Shown: positions 55,787 to 63,300 of the stretch, in pieces
Numbering within the stretch: position 1 is the stretch's first letter
Layout: each line of letters starts with the position of its first letter
Origin: Rhodanobacter humi
Lineage (GTDB): Bacteria; Pseudomonadota; Gammaproteobacteria; Xanthomonadales; Rhodanobacteraceae
Reading direction: 5' to 3'
NCBI RefSeq assembly: GCF_041107455.1
Contig: NZ_JBGBPY010000001.1
Span: 3,906,001-3,970,000, forward strand
DNA: 64,000 nt
The notes under the pieces: model-generated
What the model saw: only the letters and a program-made list of their open reading frames with translations
What the model was told of the DNA's origin: nothing
Databases searched by the model: none
Position numbers and translations under genes: made by a program

Positions 55787-56818
55787 ATGGCCTTGACGAT
55801 CTCCCACGGCGTGCCGGATGCGGACGCGGACCCTTTCCGCGAGCGCAGTGGCCCCGCGTTCTCCGTGCGCAAGCAGCTCCTGGGCGGCGACTTCCGCTTC
55901 GACAGCGCCAGCGCGGCCTTGCTGCAGGTGGTCGAAGCCGCCTATGCCGGCCTGCCGCCGCATCGTTTGCCAGTGGCCGCGCCGGAGTTCCGCATCGAGC
56001 TGCGGCTGCTGCCGCGCCAGGCGTTGCCACGACGCACCGAGCCGCCGCCGGTGCGGATGCAATCCGGCGCCGGCCTGATCTGCGGCGTGATGGACGCGTC
56101 GAACTACGTGGTACTGGCGCCCGCGCAGCGGCAGGCCTTGGTGGTGGCTTCGGAGGACATGCTCGACCAGCCCTACCATCTGCGCTACGAACTCGTGGAA
56201 TTCGCCGTGTTCACCCTGGCGACGCGCGAGCTGGGCCTGGTTCCGCTGCATGGCGCCTGCATGGGTCGACAAGGGCGCGGCGTGCTGCTGCTGGGCGCAA
56301 GCGGTGCGGGCAAATCGACGCTGGCCTTGCACAGCCTGCTGCACGGCCTGGATTTTCTCGCCGAGGACGCCGTCTTCGTGCAGCCGGAAAGCCTGCTCGC
56401 CACCGGCGTCGCCAACTACCTGCACGTGCAGGCCGACGCGTTGCGCCACGTGGACGACCGTACCGCGCGGGACTGGCTCGAGCGCTCGCCGCGCATCCGT
56501 CGGCGCAGCGGCGTGGAGAAGTTCGAGGCCGACCTGCGCCAGAGTCCCGGCCAGCTCGCGGCCACACCGCTGGCATTGGCCGGCGCGGTGTTCGTCTCCG
56601 CCGAGGCGGCCGACGATGCGGATGCCTTGCTGAGTCCGCTCCGTACCGGCGACGTCGCCGCCCGCCTGCGCACTGACCAACCCTATGCATCCACGCAGCC
56701 CGGTTGGGATCGTTTCGAGCAGCAGCTGATCCGACGCGGCGTGCACGAGTTGCGCCGCGGGCGTCATCCGCGCGACGCCGTCGCCGCGCTGCACGCGCTG
56801 CTGGCCGGGTCGCATTGA
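55787..56818 (+). CDS. HPr-kinase-related protein (HprK-related kinase A type)
   Basis: The 343-aa protein has a C-terminal HprK-like kinase domain: VPLHGACMG (His155), the P-loop LLGASGAGKSTLAL (170-181) and LAEDAVFV (Asp194 region). Unlike true HPr kinases it lacks a recognisable HprK N-terminal domain; its N-terminal half (FRFDSASAALLQVVEAAYAG) is specific to the HprK-related group. That group is known from systems with a PqqD-like chaperone and nucleotidyltransferases; no PqqD gene is adjacent here. The phosphorylated target is unknown. ATG 55787 agrees with the promoter-like site 36 bp upstream. It is a single-gene unit. Confidence 0.78.
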   Translation: MALTISHGVPDADADPFRERSGPAFSVRKQLLGGDFRFDSASAALLQVVEAAYAGLPPHRLPVAAPEFRIELRLLPRQALPRRTEPPPVRMQSGAGLICGVMDASNYVVLAPAQRQALVVASEDMLDQPYHLRYELVEFAVFTLATRELGLVPLHGACMGRQGRGVLLLGASGAGKSTLALHSLLHGLDFLAEDAVFVQPESLLATGVANYLHVQADALRHVDDRTARDWLERSPRIRRRSGVEKFEADLRQSPGQLAATPLALAGAVFVSAEAADDADALLSPLRTGDVAARLRTDQPYASTQPGWDRFEQQLIRRGVHELRRGRHPRDAVAALHALLAGSH

Positions 56819-56837
56819 TCGCCACGGCGGCGGGCGG

Positions 56838-56862
56838 CAACTTTTCCCGACGGCGACGGCAC
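56838..56862 (+). promoter_or_regulatory. ECF-type promoter site 8, before the peroxiredoxin gene
   Basis: On the + strand: CAACTTTT, CCCGAC, GGCGA, CGGCAC, then CCA. It is 135 bp before the start codon, leaving a long 5' leader (56863-56997). Confidence 0.65.
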
Positions 56863-56997
56863 CCACGTTCCTGCCGCCGGCGCAGGCAACGGTTCGGACC
56901 GGGGCCGGTGAATCATCGGAGTGGTTCAACATCAACCGGGCAGGGGCCCGGCGCGGGTTGTTCCGTGCCGGGTCGATGCCCCATGCGAGGGTCGCAA

Positions 56998-57615
56998 ATG
57001 AAAACACGTCTTGCGGGATCGATGGCCACCGCTGCGCTGCTGGCGCTGCTGGTGGCGTTGCCGGCGCTTGCCGCGCTCAAGCCCGGTGCCACGGCGCCGG
57101 ATTTCACGGCCGAAGCCAGTCGCGCCGGCAAGGATTTCAGCTTCTCGCTGAAGGAAGCCCTCAAGCACGGGCCGGTGGTGGTGTACTTCTATCCATCGGC
57201 GTACACCGGCGGTTGCGATCTGGAAGCGCACACCTTCGCCACCGAGAAGGCCAGGTTCGACGCGGCCGGCGCCACCATCATCGGCGTGTCCGCCGACAGC
57301 ATCGAGCGGCTGAATGCCTTCTCGTCCGACCCGAAGTATTGCGCCGGCAAGTTCCCGGTGGCCTCCGATCCCGACGGCAAGGTGGCGGCGTCCTACGACC
57401 TCAAGATGACGGCGGAGCAACCGGGCATCAATGACGTGCGCGGCGTGGCGATCGACCATGGCTTCATCTCGCGCACCACTTTCGTGATCGCCGGCGACGG
57501 CCGGATCGTCGCCACGCTGTCGTCGGAGACCGACCATCTGCGGCCCGACCAGCACGTGGCGCGGTCGCTGGCCATCGTGCAGGGCATGCGGGCGGGCAAG
57601 CTGCCGACGCAGTGA
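56998..57615 (+). CDS. exported peroxiredoxin (AhpC/TSA, BCP-like)
   Basis: The 205-aa protein has a cleavable signal peptide (SMATAALLALLVALPALAAL) and a peroxiredoxin domain: LKPGATAPDFTAEAS, VVVYFYPSAYTGGCDLEAHT with the peroxidatic cysteine in the GGCDLE context, IIGVSADSIERLNAF and a second cysteine in KYCAGKFPVASDPDG. It would remove hydrogen peroxide or organic peroxides in the periplasm. ATG 56998 has GAGGG seven bases upstream. Its position behind an ECF-type site links peroxide defence to the electron-conduit regulon (inference). Confidence 0.88.
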   Translation: MKTRLAGSMATAALLALLVALPALAALKPGATAPDFTAEASRAGKDFSFSLKEALKHGPVVVYFYPSAYTGGCDLEAHTFATEKARFDAAGATIIGVSADSIERLNAFSSDPKYCAGKFPVASDPDGKVAASYDLKMTAEQPGINDVRGVAIDHGFISRTTFVIAGDGRIVATLSSETDHLRPDQHVARSLAIVQGMRAGKLPTQ

Positions 57616-57713
57616 TCCGACCCGATCATTTGAGCGTTCGTCCGGAAGACAGGGCCGCCACTGCGGCGGCCTCGTTCGCTGCGGTGGCCGCGAGGCGTTG
57701 CGCCGGCCACGCA

Positions 57714-57738
57714 CAACTTTTGGTCCGGTGGTTCGCAC
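57714..57738 (+). promoter_or_regulatory. ECF-type promoter site 9, before the ABC exporter gene
   Basis: On the + strand: CAACTTTT, GGTCCG, GTGGT, TCGCAC, then TCA. It ends 8 bp before ATG 57747, which suggests a leaderless mRNA, as for the sigma gene. Confidence 0.6.
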
Positions 57739-57746
57739 TCACCGGC

Positions 57747-59588
57747 ATGCGAAATCCGGCCAGGGAGCCACGCCGCACCGAATCGTCGGGCAGCGCCTGC
57801 GGAACCGCGGCTAACGTCAGGCCGCGTGATCCGGCGGCGGTGCCCGACGAACCTTCGCTGCTGCACGTCCGCTCGCTGGACCTGTTGCGCGCGCTGCTGC
57901 GTACGCTCGCGCGCAAGGATCTGGCGGAAACCGCCGTGTACGTCGCGTTGTCGCTGGGCGCGGCCTTCGCCGGCAGCGTGGCGGCACTGCTGCTGGTGCC
58001 GCTGGTACAGCCCGACCACGCCTTGCCGTTCGGTGGCGCCTTGCTCGGTGCACACCGCAGCGTCGGCGCGCAGGCGGCGGTCTTTGCGGCGGCCAGCGGC
58101 GCGTTCGCATTGCTGCGCTGGCAGGCGGCGCGGATCGGCGCACGGCTGGTCGGCCGTTACGGCGTGAACCTGCGCCGTCGGGTGCATGCGCGGCTGATCG
58201 ACGCGCCACTGGCGTCGCTGGCCGATGCGACGTCCGCGGAAATCGCCAACGTGCTCACCCACAACGTCGAGATCCTCGTGCAGGGCTTCAGCGCGCTGCA
58301 GCAGCTGCTGGTGGCCGGCATCACCGCGGCGGTCAGCCTGGGCTTCGCGTTCTGGGTCTCGCCGCCGCTGCTGCTGGCCGTGCCGGTGCTGGCCGGACTC
58401 GGGCTGGCCGCCTCGCGCGCCTGCGGCCGTGAGCAGGCGCTGGTCGCGCGCCGCTACGTGGCCGACATGACCCAGCTGTTCTGGCACAGCGAGGATTTTC
58501 CGCGACGCCTGCGCCACGTGCGTTCGTTCGAACGCGAAGATGCGGAGAAGGCGAGTTGCAGTGCGATTGCGGCCCGCCTGGGCGAGGGCTATCGCCGTCA
58601 GCTGGAACTGGTGGCCTCCGGCAGACTGGTACTCGAACTGCTGGCGACGCTCGGCATCGCGGTGCTCTTCCTGCTGGCCGATCGCTGGCGCGGCGTGGAC
58701 CGCGCCGCGCTCATCGCCGTGTGCCTGCTGCTCGGGCGCCTGCTGCCTTACCTGGTGGCGACGCGGCAGAGCTTCCAGCAACTGCGTTCGACCGCCCCGG
58801 CCTTCGAGCTGTGGCGGCGCTACATGAGCCTGGACGCGGACCGCACGGCTGCGCCCATGACGTCGCCGCGGCCGGTGATCGGTGATGGCGTGTTGCGCAT
58901 CGAGTGGATGCGGCTGACGCCGCCGCGGGCGGGCCTCGAGGTCGGCGAACTGGTGCTGGCGCCCGGCGAGCTCACGCTGATTTCCGGCGATTCCGGGATC
59001 GGCAAGAGCAGCCTGGTCGACGTGCTGGCCGGCATGGCGACGCCCGAGGTCTTCGTGGCGCGACTCGACTGTCGCCCGATAACCTTCGACGCCTATCGCG
59101 AACGGGTGCGCCACGGCGCCTACGTCAGCCAGAACGTGCGGCCGTGGCAGCGCTCGGTGCGCGAGTGCCTGCGCTGGGCCGCACCGGACGCCACCGATGC
59201 GCTGCTGCGCAGCGCGCTGGCCGACGTCGGCCTCGACCGGCGGCTGGCCGACTCGCCGCACGGACTCGACACTACGCTGCACAGCGCGTCCAGCCGGCTT
59301 TCCGGTGGCGAACTGCAGCGGCTGCTGCTGGCCCAGGTGATCCTGCGACAACCGCGCCTGGCGGTGCTGGACGAGGCCACCAGCGCGCTCGACGCCGCCG
59401 CCGAGCTGGCCGTCCTCGCCGCGCTGAAGCGCCGCCTGCCGCAGACCAGCCTGGTCGTCGTGTCGCACCGGCCCGGCGTGGCGGTGCTGGCGGATCAATG
59501 CCTGACGATAGAAAGCGGCTTCCCGGCGTCAATGGCCGGGAGTGCCGTCTTGCGCTGCACGGCGCGGCGGCAGGCTTGCAGTGCCTGA
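57747..59588 (+). CDS. ABC transporter, fused membrane and ATPase domains
   Basis: A half-size ABC exporter of 613 aa. The membrane domain (about 45-330) has spans such as AVYVALSLGAAFAGSVAALL and VLELLATLGIAVLFLLAD. The ATPase domain shows Walker A GDSGIGKSSLVD, a Q-loop YVSQNVRPWQ, the signature LSGGELQRL, Walker B LAVLDEATSALD and the H-loop VVVSHRPG. A GTG at 57612 would add 45 residues, but the promoter-like site at 57714-57738 lies inside that extension, so ATG 57747 is preferred. Substrate unknown; export of a product of the neighbouring radical SAM/kinase genes is a guess. Confidence 0.8.
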   Translation: MRNPAREPRRTESSGSACGTAANVRPRDPAAVPDEPSLLHVRSLDLLRALLRTLARKDLAETAVYVALSLGAAFAGSVAALLLVPLVQPDHALPFGGALLGAHRSVGAQAAVFAAASGAFALLRWQAARIGARLVGRYGVNLRRRVHARLIDAPLASLADATSAEIANVLTHNVEILVQGFSALQQLLVAGITAAVSLGFAFWVSPPLLLAVPVLAGLGLAASRACGREQALVARRYVADMTQLFWHSEDFPRRLRHVRSFEREDAEKASCSAIAARLGEGYRRQLELVASGRLVLELLATLGIAVLFLLADRWRGVDRAALIAVCLLLGRLLPYLVATRQSFQQLRSTAPAFELWRRYMSLDADRTAAPMTSPRPVIGDGVLRIEWMRLTPPRAGLEVGELVLAPGELTLISGDSGIGKSSLVDVLAGMATPEVFVARLDCRPITFDAYRERVRHGAYVSQNVRPWQRSVRECLRWAAPDATDALLRSALADVGLDRRLADSPHGLDTTLHSASSRLSGGELQRLLLAQVILRQPRLAVLDEATSALDAAAELAVLAALKRRLPQTSLVVVSHRPGVAVLADQCLTIESGFPASMAGSAVLRCTARRQACSA

Positions 59589-59738
59589 GTCGAGAGGCAT
59601 CTGGAGCGTGCCGCGCCGCACCGATCGAGTCGGCGCCGCGTCGACTGCCATTGCACCGACGAGCGCGAACACGAACGTGTCGACCAGGTCGGCGATCAAC
59701 AGCAGCCGTTTCGTCGGTGGCGTGTCGACATCTTCCTG

Positions 59739-61010
59739 CTACTTCGCCGACAGCCATGCGAGTGTGGCGACGATCAGCGTTTCGACGCCGGTGCGCAGGG
59801 TCGGCTCGATGACCGGTGCAAACCTGGGGTTGTGGTTGGTCGGCAGGTCGTTGAGCCGGCCCGCGGCCTGTGCCTTCGCGTAGACATCAGGATCGGTGCC
59901 GCCGATGAACCAGAACACCGAGGGCACCATCCACTGCGCGCCGAAGCAGCCGAAGTCCTCGCTCGCCGAGGTCGGCAGGGTTTTCTCGACGCGTTCTTCA
60001 GGGAAGTACTGGCGGAACGCGTCGCCGACTTTCTGGTTCGCGTCGGCGTCATTGACCACCATTGCGTAATTATCCAGCGGCGTGATTTCCGGTGGCCGGG
60101 GCGCACCCGACGCGGCCGCCTCGGCGTTGACGATGCGCGTGATCGCGGCCAGCACGCGCTGGCGCACGCCCTCGTCGAAGGTGCGCACGTTGAGCTTGAT
60201 GATCGCCTCGTCGGGGATCACGTTTTCCTTGGTGCCGGCCTGCAGCGCGCCGATCGTGACCACGGCGGCTTCGGTCGCGGCCAGTTCGCGCGAGACGATC
60301 GTCTGCAGGCGCAGCACGGTCGCTGCGGCCATCACCACCGGGTCGATGCTCGCCTGCGGCATGGAGCCGTGTGCGCCGCGGCCGAACAGACGGATCTGCA
60401 GGCTGTCGCCGGCCGAGGTGATCACGCCGGCGCGGCCGCTGACCGTGCCGGCCACGCCGACCATCACGTGCTGGCCAAGCACGATATCGGGCTTCGGGAA
60501 GCGCTGGAACAGCCCGTCGTCGATCATCGCCTGCGCGCCGGTGCCGGTTTCCTCGGCGGGTTGGAACACCGCCATCACGGTGCCGCGCCAGTGCTCGCGC
60601 GCTTGCGCGAGCAGGGTGGTTGCGCCGATCAGCCAGGTCACGTGCATGTCGTGGCCGCAGGCATGCATCACCGGCACCGTGTGGCCGTCCTTGTCTTTCG
60701 CGGTGACCTTGCTCGCGTACGGCAGGCCGGTTGCCTCCGCGACCGGCAACGCGTCCATGTCGGCGCGCAGCATCACGGTCGGGCCGTCGCCGTTGCGCAG
60801 CAGGCCGACCACGCCGGTGTGGCCGATGCCGGTGGTCACCTCGAAGCCGGATTGGCGCAGACGGCTGGCCGCGAGGTCGGCCGTGCGCGTCTCCTGCATC
60901 GACAATTCCGGATGGGCATGGATGTCGGTGTACAGCGCTTCAAGGTCGGGCAACAGGCTCGACAGGTTCGCGAACCACTGGTTGGAAACATTCGCGTTTT
61001 TCGTGTTCAT
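59739..61010 (-). CDS. M20 family metallo-amidohydrolase (hippurate/N-acyl amino acid hydrolase type)
   Basis: The 423-aa protein shows the M20D motifs: IHAHPELSMQE, MLRADMDALPV, MHACGHDMHVTWLIGA (metal ligands), FQPAEETGTGAQAMIDDGLF (catalytic Glu), VSGRAGVITSAGDSLQI, GRGAHGSMPQASIDPV and TSASEDFG. Such enzymes cleave N-acyl amino acids or small peptides. ATG 61010 has GAGG six bases upstream and was preferred to 61034. No signal peptide is clear. 42 bp separate it from the FMN reductase gene upstream on the same strand, so they may be co-transcribed. The 150-bp gap 59589-59738 holds nothing recognisable. Confidence 0.9.
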   Translation of the reverse strand: MNTKNANVSNQWFANLSSLLPDLEALYTDIHAHPELSMQETRTADLAASRLRQSGFEVTTGIGHTGVVGLLRNGDGPTVMLRADMDALPVAEATGLPYASKVTAKDKDGHTVPVMHACGHDMHVTWLIGATTLLAQAREHWRGTVMAVFQPAEETGTGAQAMIDDGLFQRFPKPDIVLGQHVMVGVAGTVSGRAGVITSAGDSLQIRLFGRGAHGSMPQASIDPVVMAAATVLRLQTIVSRELAATEAAVVTIGALQAGTKENVIPDEAIIKLNVRTFDEGVRQRVLAAITRIVNAEAAASGAPRPPEITPLDNYAMVVNDADANQKVGDAFRQYFPEERVEKTLPTSASEDFGCFGAQWMVPSVFWFIGGTDPDVYAKAQAAGRLNDLPTNHNPRFAPVIEPTLRTGVETLIVATLAWLSAK

Positions 61011-61052
61011 GGATCGCCTCGATTTCCGCAACACACCCAGCTGCTGCCTGGC

Positions 61053-61631
61053 TCAACTCTCGCGTGGCAGCACGGTCAGTACGCGCTCGACGAACAGGTG
61101 CAGTTCCTTCATGTAGTTGGAAAGGAACTCGGCGGTGGCATTGTTGGTGATCGAGCCGTCCGCACCGATCAGTCCCGGCTTGAACTGGATGTACGCCTCC
61201 AGCGTGTTCATCAGCGGCGAGTTGCAGAAGCACAGCACGCTGCGCAGGTGCTGTTGGGCCACCGCGGTGCCGATCGAGCCGGGCGAGGTGCCGATCACCG
61301 CCGAGGGTTTGCGCGCGAAGGAGTTCTTGCCCCACGGGCGGCTGGCCCAGTCGATCGCGTTCTTCAGCGCGCCGGGGATCGAGCGGTTGTATTCCGGGGT
61401 GACGAACAGCACCGCGTCCACGTCGGCGATCGCCTGCTTGAACGCGCGCGCCACCGGCGGGTAGTCGGCGTCGTAGTCGTAGCAGTACAGCGGCAGGTCG
61501 CGGATCGAAATCTCCGTCAGTTCCAGCCCGGGGGGCGCGAGGCGGGTGAGCGCCTGGGCCAGCTGGCGGTTGATCGAGCCCTTGGCGAGGCTGCCGACGA
61601 AGTAGCCGACTTTGTAGGTCTTCATGCGCAT
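61053..61631 (-). CDS. NADPH-dependent FMN reductase (ChrR/YieF-like)
   Basis: The 192-aa flavodoxin-fold protein has KVGYFVGSLAKGSINRQLAQ (phosphate loop GSL+KGS-N), DVDAVLFVTPEYNRSIPGAL (PEYN-S-PG motif of the family) and KNAIDWASRPWGKNSFARKP. Enzymes of this type reduce quinones, chromate or azo compounds with NAD(P)H and guard against oxidative stress. ATG 61631 is preceded by AGGA; ATG 61625 is possible. It lies between the NmrA-like and the amidohydrolase genes on the - strand. Confidence 0.9.
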   Translation of the reverse strand: MRMKTYKVGYFVGSLAKGSINRQLAQALTRLAPPGLELTEISIRDLPLYCYDYDADYPPVARAFKQAIADVDAVLFVTPEYNRSIPGALKNAIDWASRPWGKNSFARKPSAVIGTSPGSIGTAVAQQHLRSVLCFCNSPLMNTLEAYIQFKPGLIGADGSITNNATAEFLSNYMKELHLFVERVLTVLPRES

Positions 61632-61669
61632 GTCGTCCTGGTGGGTGAGGTGGCTGGCGGCCCGTGCGG

Positions 61670-62281
61670 TCAGTAGCCGACGGTGAAGCGTTGTTGCGAG
61701 TGTCTGGGGGTTTCGAGCTCGTCGACCATGGCGATCGCGTAGTCCTCCATCGAGATCCAGCTGCGACCGTTCGCGTCGGTGAGCAGGTGGTCGCCGCCAA
61801 GGCGGAATGTCCCGGTGCGTTCGCCGGGCACGAATTCGGCCGAAGGCGACAGGAAGGTCCAGTCGAGATCCTTTTCCCCACGCAGCGTGCCGAGGAAGCG
61901 GCGTCCAGCCTCCGCCTCCGGCTTGTATGCCGCCGGAAAGCCCGGTGCATCGAACAGTGCCTGGCCGGGAGCCACCTCCAGGCTGGCCGCGCCGCCGACC
62001 ACCAGCAGCCGCGGCACGCGAGCCTGCTTCACCGCGGCGAGCAGCGCCGCCGCATCGGACGTGGCAAATTTCATGGCGCTGATGGCCGCGTCGTGGCCAG
62101 CCAGCAGCGGCGCGAGTTGCGCCGGCTGGTTGGCGTCGGCGTTCTTCAGCTGCAATTGCGGTCGTGCGGCCACCCCGTGGGTGTCGCGCGCGATGCCTGT
62201 GACGATGTGGCCACGGCTGAGCAGCTCGGTCAGCAGGCGCGAGCCGACACGGCCGCTGATGCCGATCAATGCGACCTTCAT
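61670..62281 (-). CDS. NAD(P)-dependent oxidoreductase, NmrA/atypical SDR (YwnB-like)
   Basis: The 203-aa protein begins with the dinucleotide-binding loop MKVALIGISGRVGSRLLTEL and continues GHIVTGIARDT, HDAAISAMKFA, VPRLLVVGGAASLEVAPG and DLDWTFLSPSAEFVPGERTG, as in YwnB-like NAD(P)H-binding proteins. These are extended-SDR-like proteins without the catalytic Tyr-Lys. ATG 62281 was chosen because the upstream extension has no homology. First gene of a - strand run with the FMN reductase and amidohydrolase genes; divergent from the dioxygenase gene. Confidence 0.88.
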   Translation of the reverse strand: MKVALIGISGRVGSRLLTELLSRGHIVTGIARDTHGVAARPQLQLKNADANQPAQLAPLLAGHDAAISAMKFATSDAAALLAAVKQARVPRLLVVGGAASLEVAPGQALFDAPGFPAAYKPEAEAGRRFLGTLRGEKDLDWTFLSPSAEFVPGERTGTFRLGGDHLLTDANGRSWISMEDYAIAMVDELETPRHSQQRFTVGY

Positions 62282-62481
62282 GTTCGTCTCCGGACGGGTT
62301 GGGTGTGTTCCCACATGGCGGTGCACTTGCTGCCGATCGCTCGCATCACGGTGCCCGCGAGTCGGCATGCCGACTGCAGCGGATCGTTCCGATTCGGCAT
62401 GGCCGGCGATCACGCCAAGCTAACGCGTCGCGTGTCATCACCGTGTGGATGCAGGTGCCCATGGAGGCGCCCGGCGATGTC

Positions 62482-63261
62482 ATGAACGCACGTATGCCGA
62501 CGGTTTTTCTCGGGCACGGCAACCCGATGAATGCGCTGCACGACAATGCCTGGACCCGCGGCTGGGCGGCGCTGGGCCAGCGCCTGTCGCGGCCGCGCGC
62601 GGTGTTGTCGGTGTCGGCGCATTGGTACCTGCCGGGCACCGCGGTCACCGCGATGGCGGCGCCACGCACCATCCATGATTTCGGCGGCTTCCCGCGCGAG
62701 TTGTTCGAGGTGCGATATCCCGCGCCCGGCGACCTCGGCCTGGTGGGCCGGGTGCGCGAATTGCTGCGGCCGCTGGAGGTGCGTTCGGATCTTTCGTGGG
62801 GGCTGGACCACGGCACCTGGTCGGTGCTGCGCCACGTGTTTCCCGCCGCCGACGTGCCGGTGGTGCAGTTGTCCATCGACGAGACGCAGCCGCCGGCGTT
62901 CCACTACGGGCTGGGCCGGCTGCTGAAGCCGCTGCGCGACGAGGGCATCCTGCTGGTCGGCAGCGGCGACGTCGTGCACAACCTGCATGCCTATGCCTGG
63001 GGCCGGCATCCGCAGGAGCCATTCGACTGGGCATCGCGCTTCGAGACACAGGTGCGCGAGCTGATGCTGCGTAGCGATCACGAGTCGCTGGTGAACTACG
63101 AGTCGCTGGGTGCGGACGCGGAGCTGTCGGCGCCCACGCCCGACCATTACCTGCCGCTGCTGTACGTGCTCGGCGCCAGCGGCGAAGGCGATGCGGTGAC
63201 GTTTCCGGTCGAGGGCATGGATGGTGGCTCGATCTCGATGCTGTCGGTGCAGATCGGCTGA
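62482..63261 (+). CDS. extradiol ring-cleavage dioxygenase, LigB/DODA (YgiD) family
   Basis: The 259-aa protein shows the family motifs MPTVFLGHGNPMNAL (metal His), RAVLSVSAHWYLPGT (His), LDHGTWSVLRHVFP (His) and ILLVGSGDVVHNLHAY (His), typical for DOPA 4,5-dioxygenase-like enzymes that open catechol rings; YgiD acts on DOPA. The end reads MDGGSISMLSVQIG. Starts at 62461 and 62494 are also possible. The 200-bp gap to the NmrA-like gene (62282-62481) is a shared divergent promoter region without a clear motif. Confidence 0.88.
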   Translation: MNARMPTVFLGHGNPMNALHDNAWTRGWAALGQRLSRPRAVLSVSAHWYLPGTAVTAMAAPRTIHDFGGFPRELFEVRYPAPGDLGLVGRVRELLRPLEVRSDLSWGLDHGTWSVLRHVFPAADVPVVQLSIDETQPPAFHYGLGRLLKPLRDEGILLVGSGDVVHNLHAYAWGRHPQEPFDWASRFETQVRELMLRSDHESLVNYESLGADAELSAPTPDHYLPLLYVLGASGEGDAVTFPVEGMDGGSISMLSVQIG

Positions 63262-63300
63262 ACGCGCGATGTGCCCGCTGCACGCACGCCGGCTCGTCGC

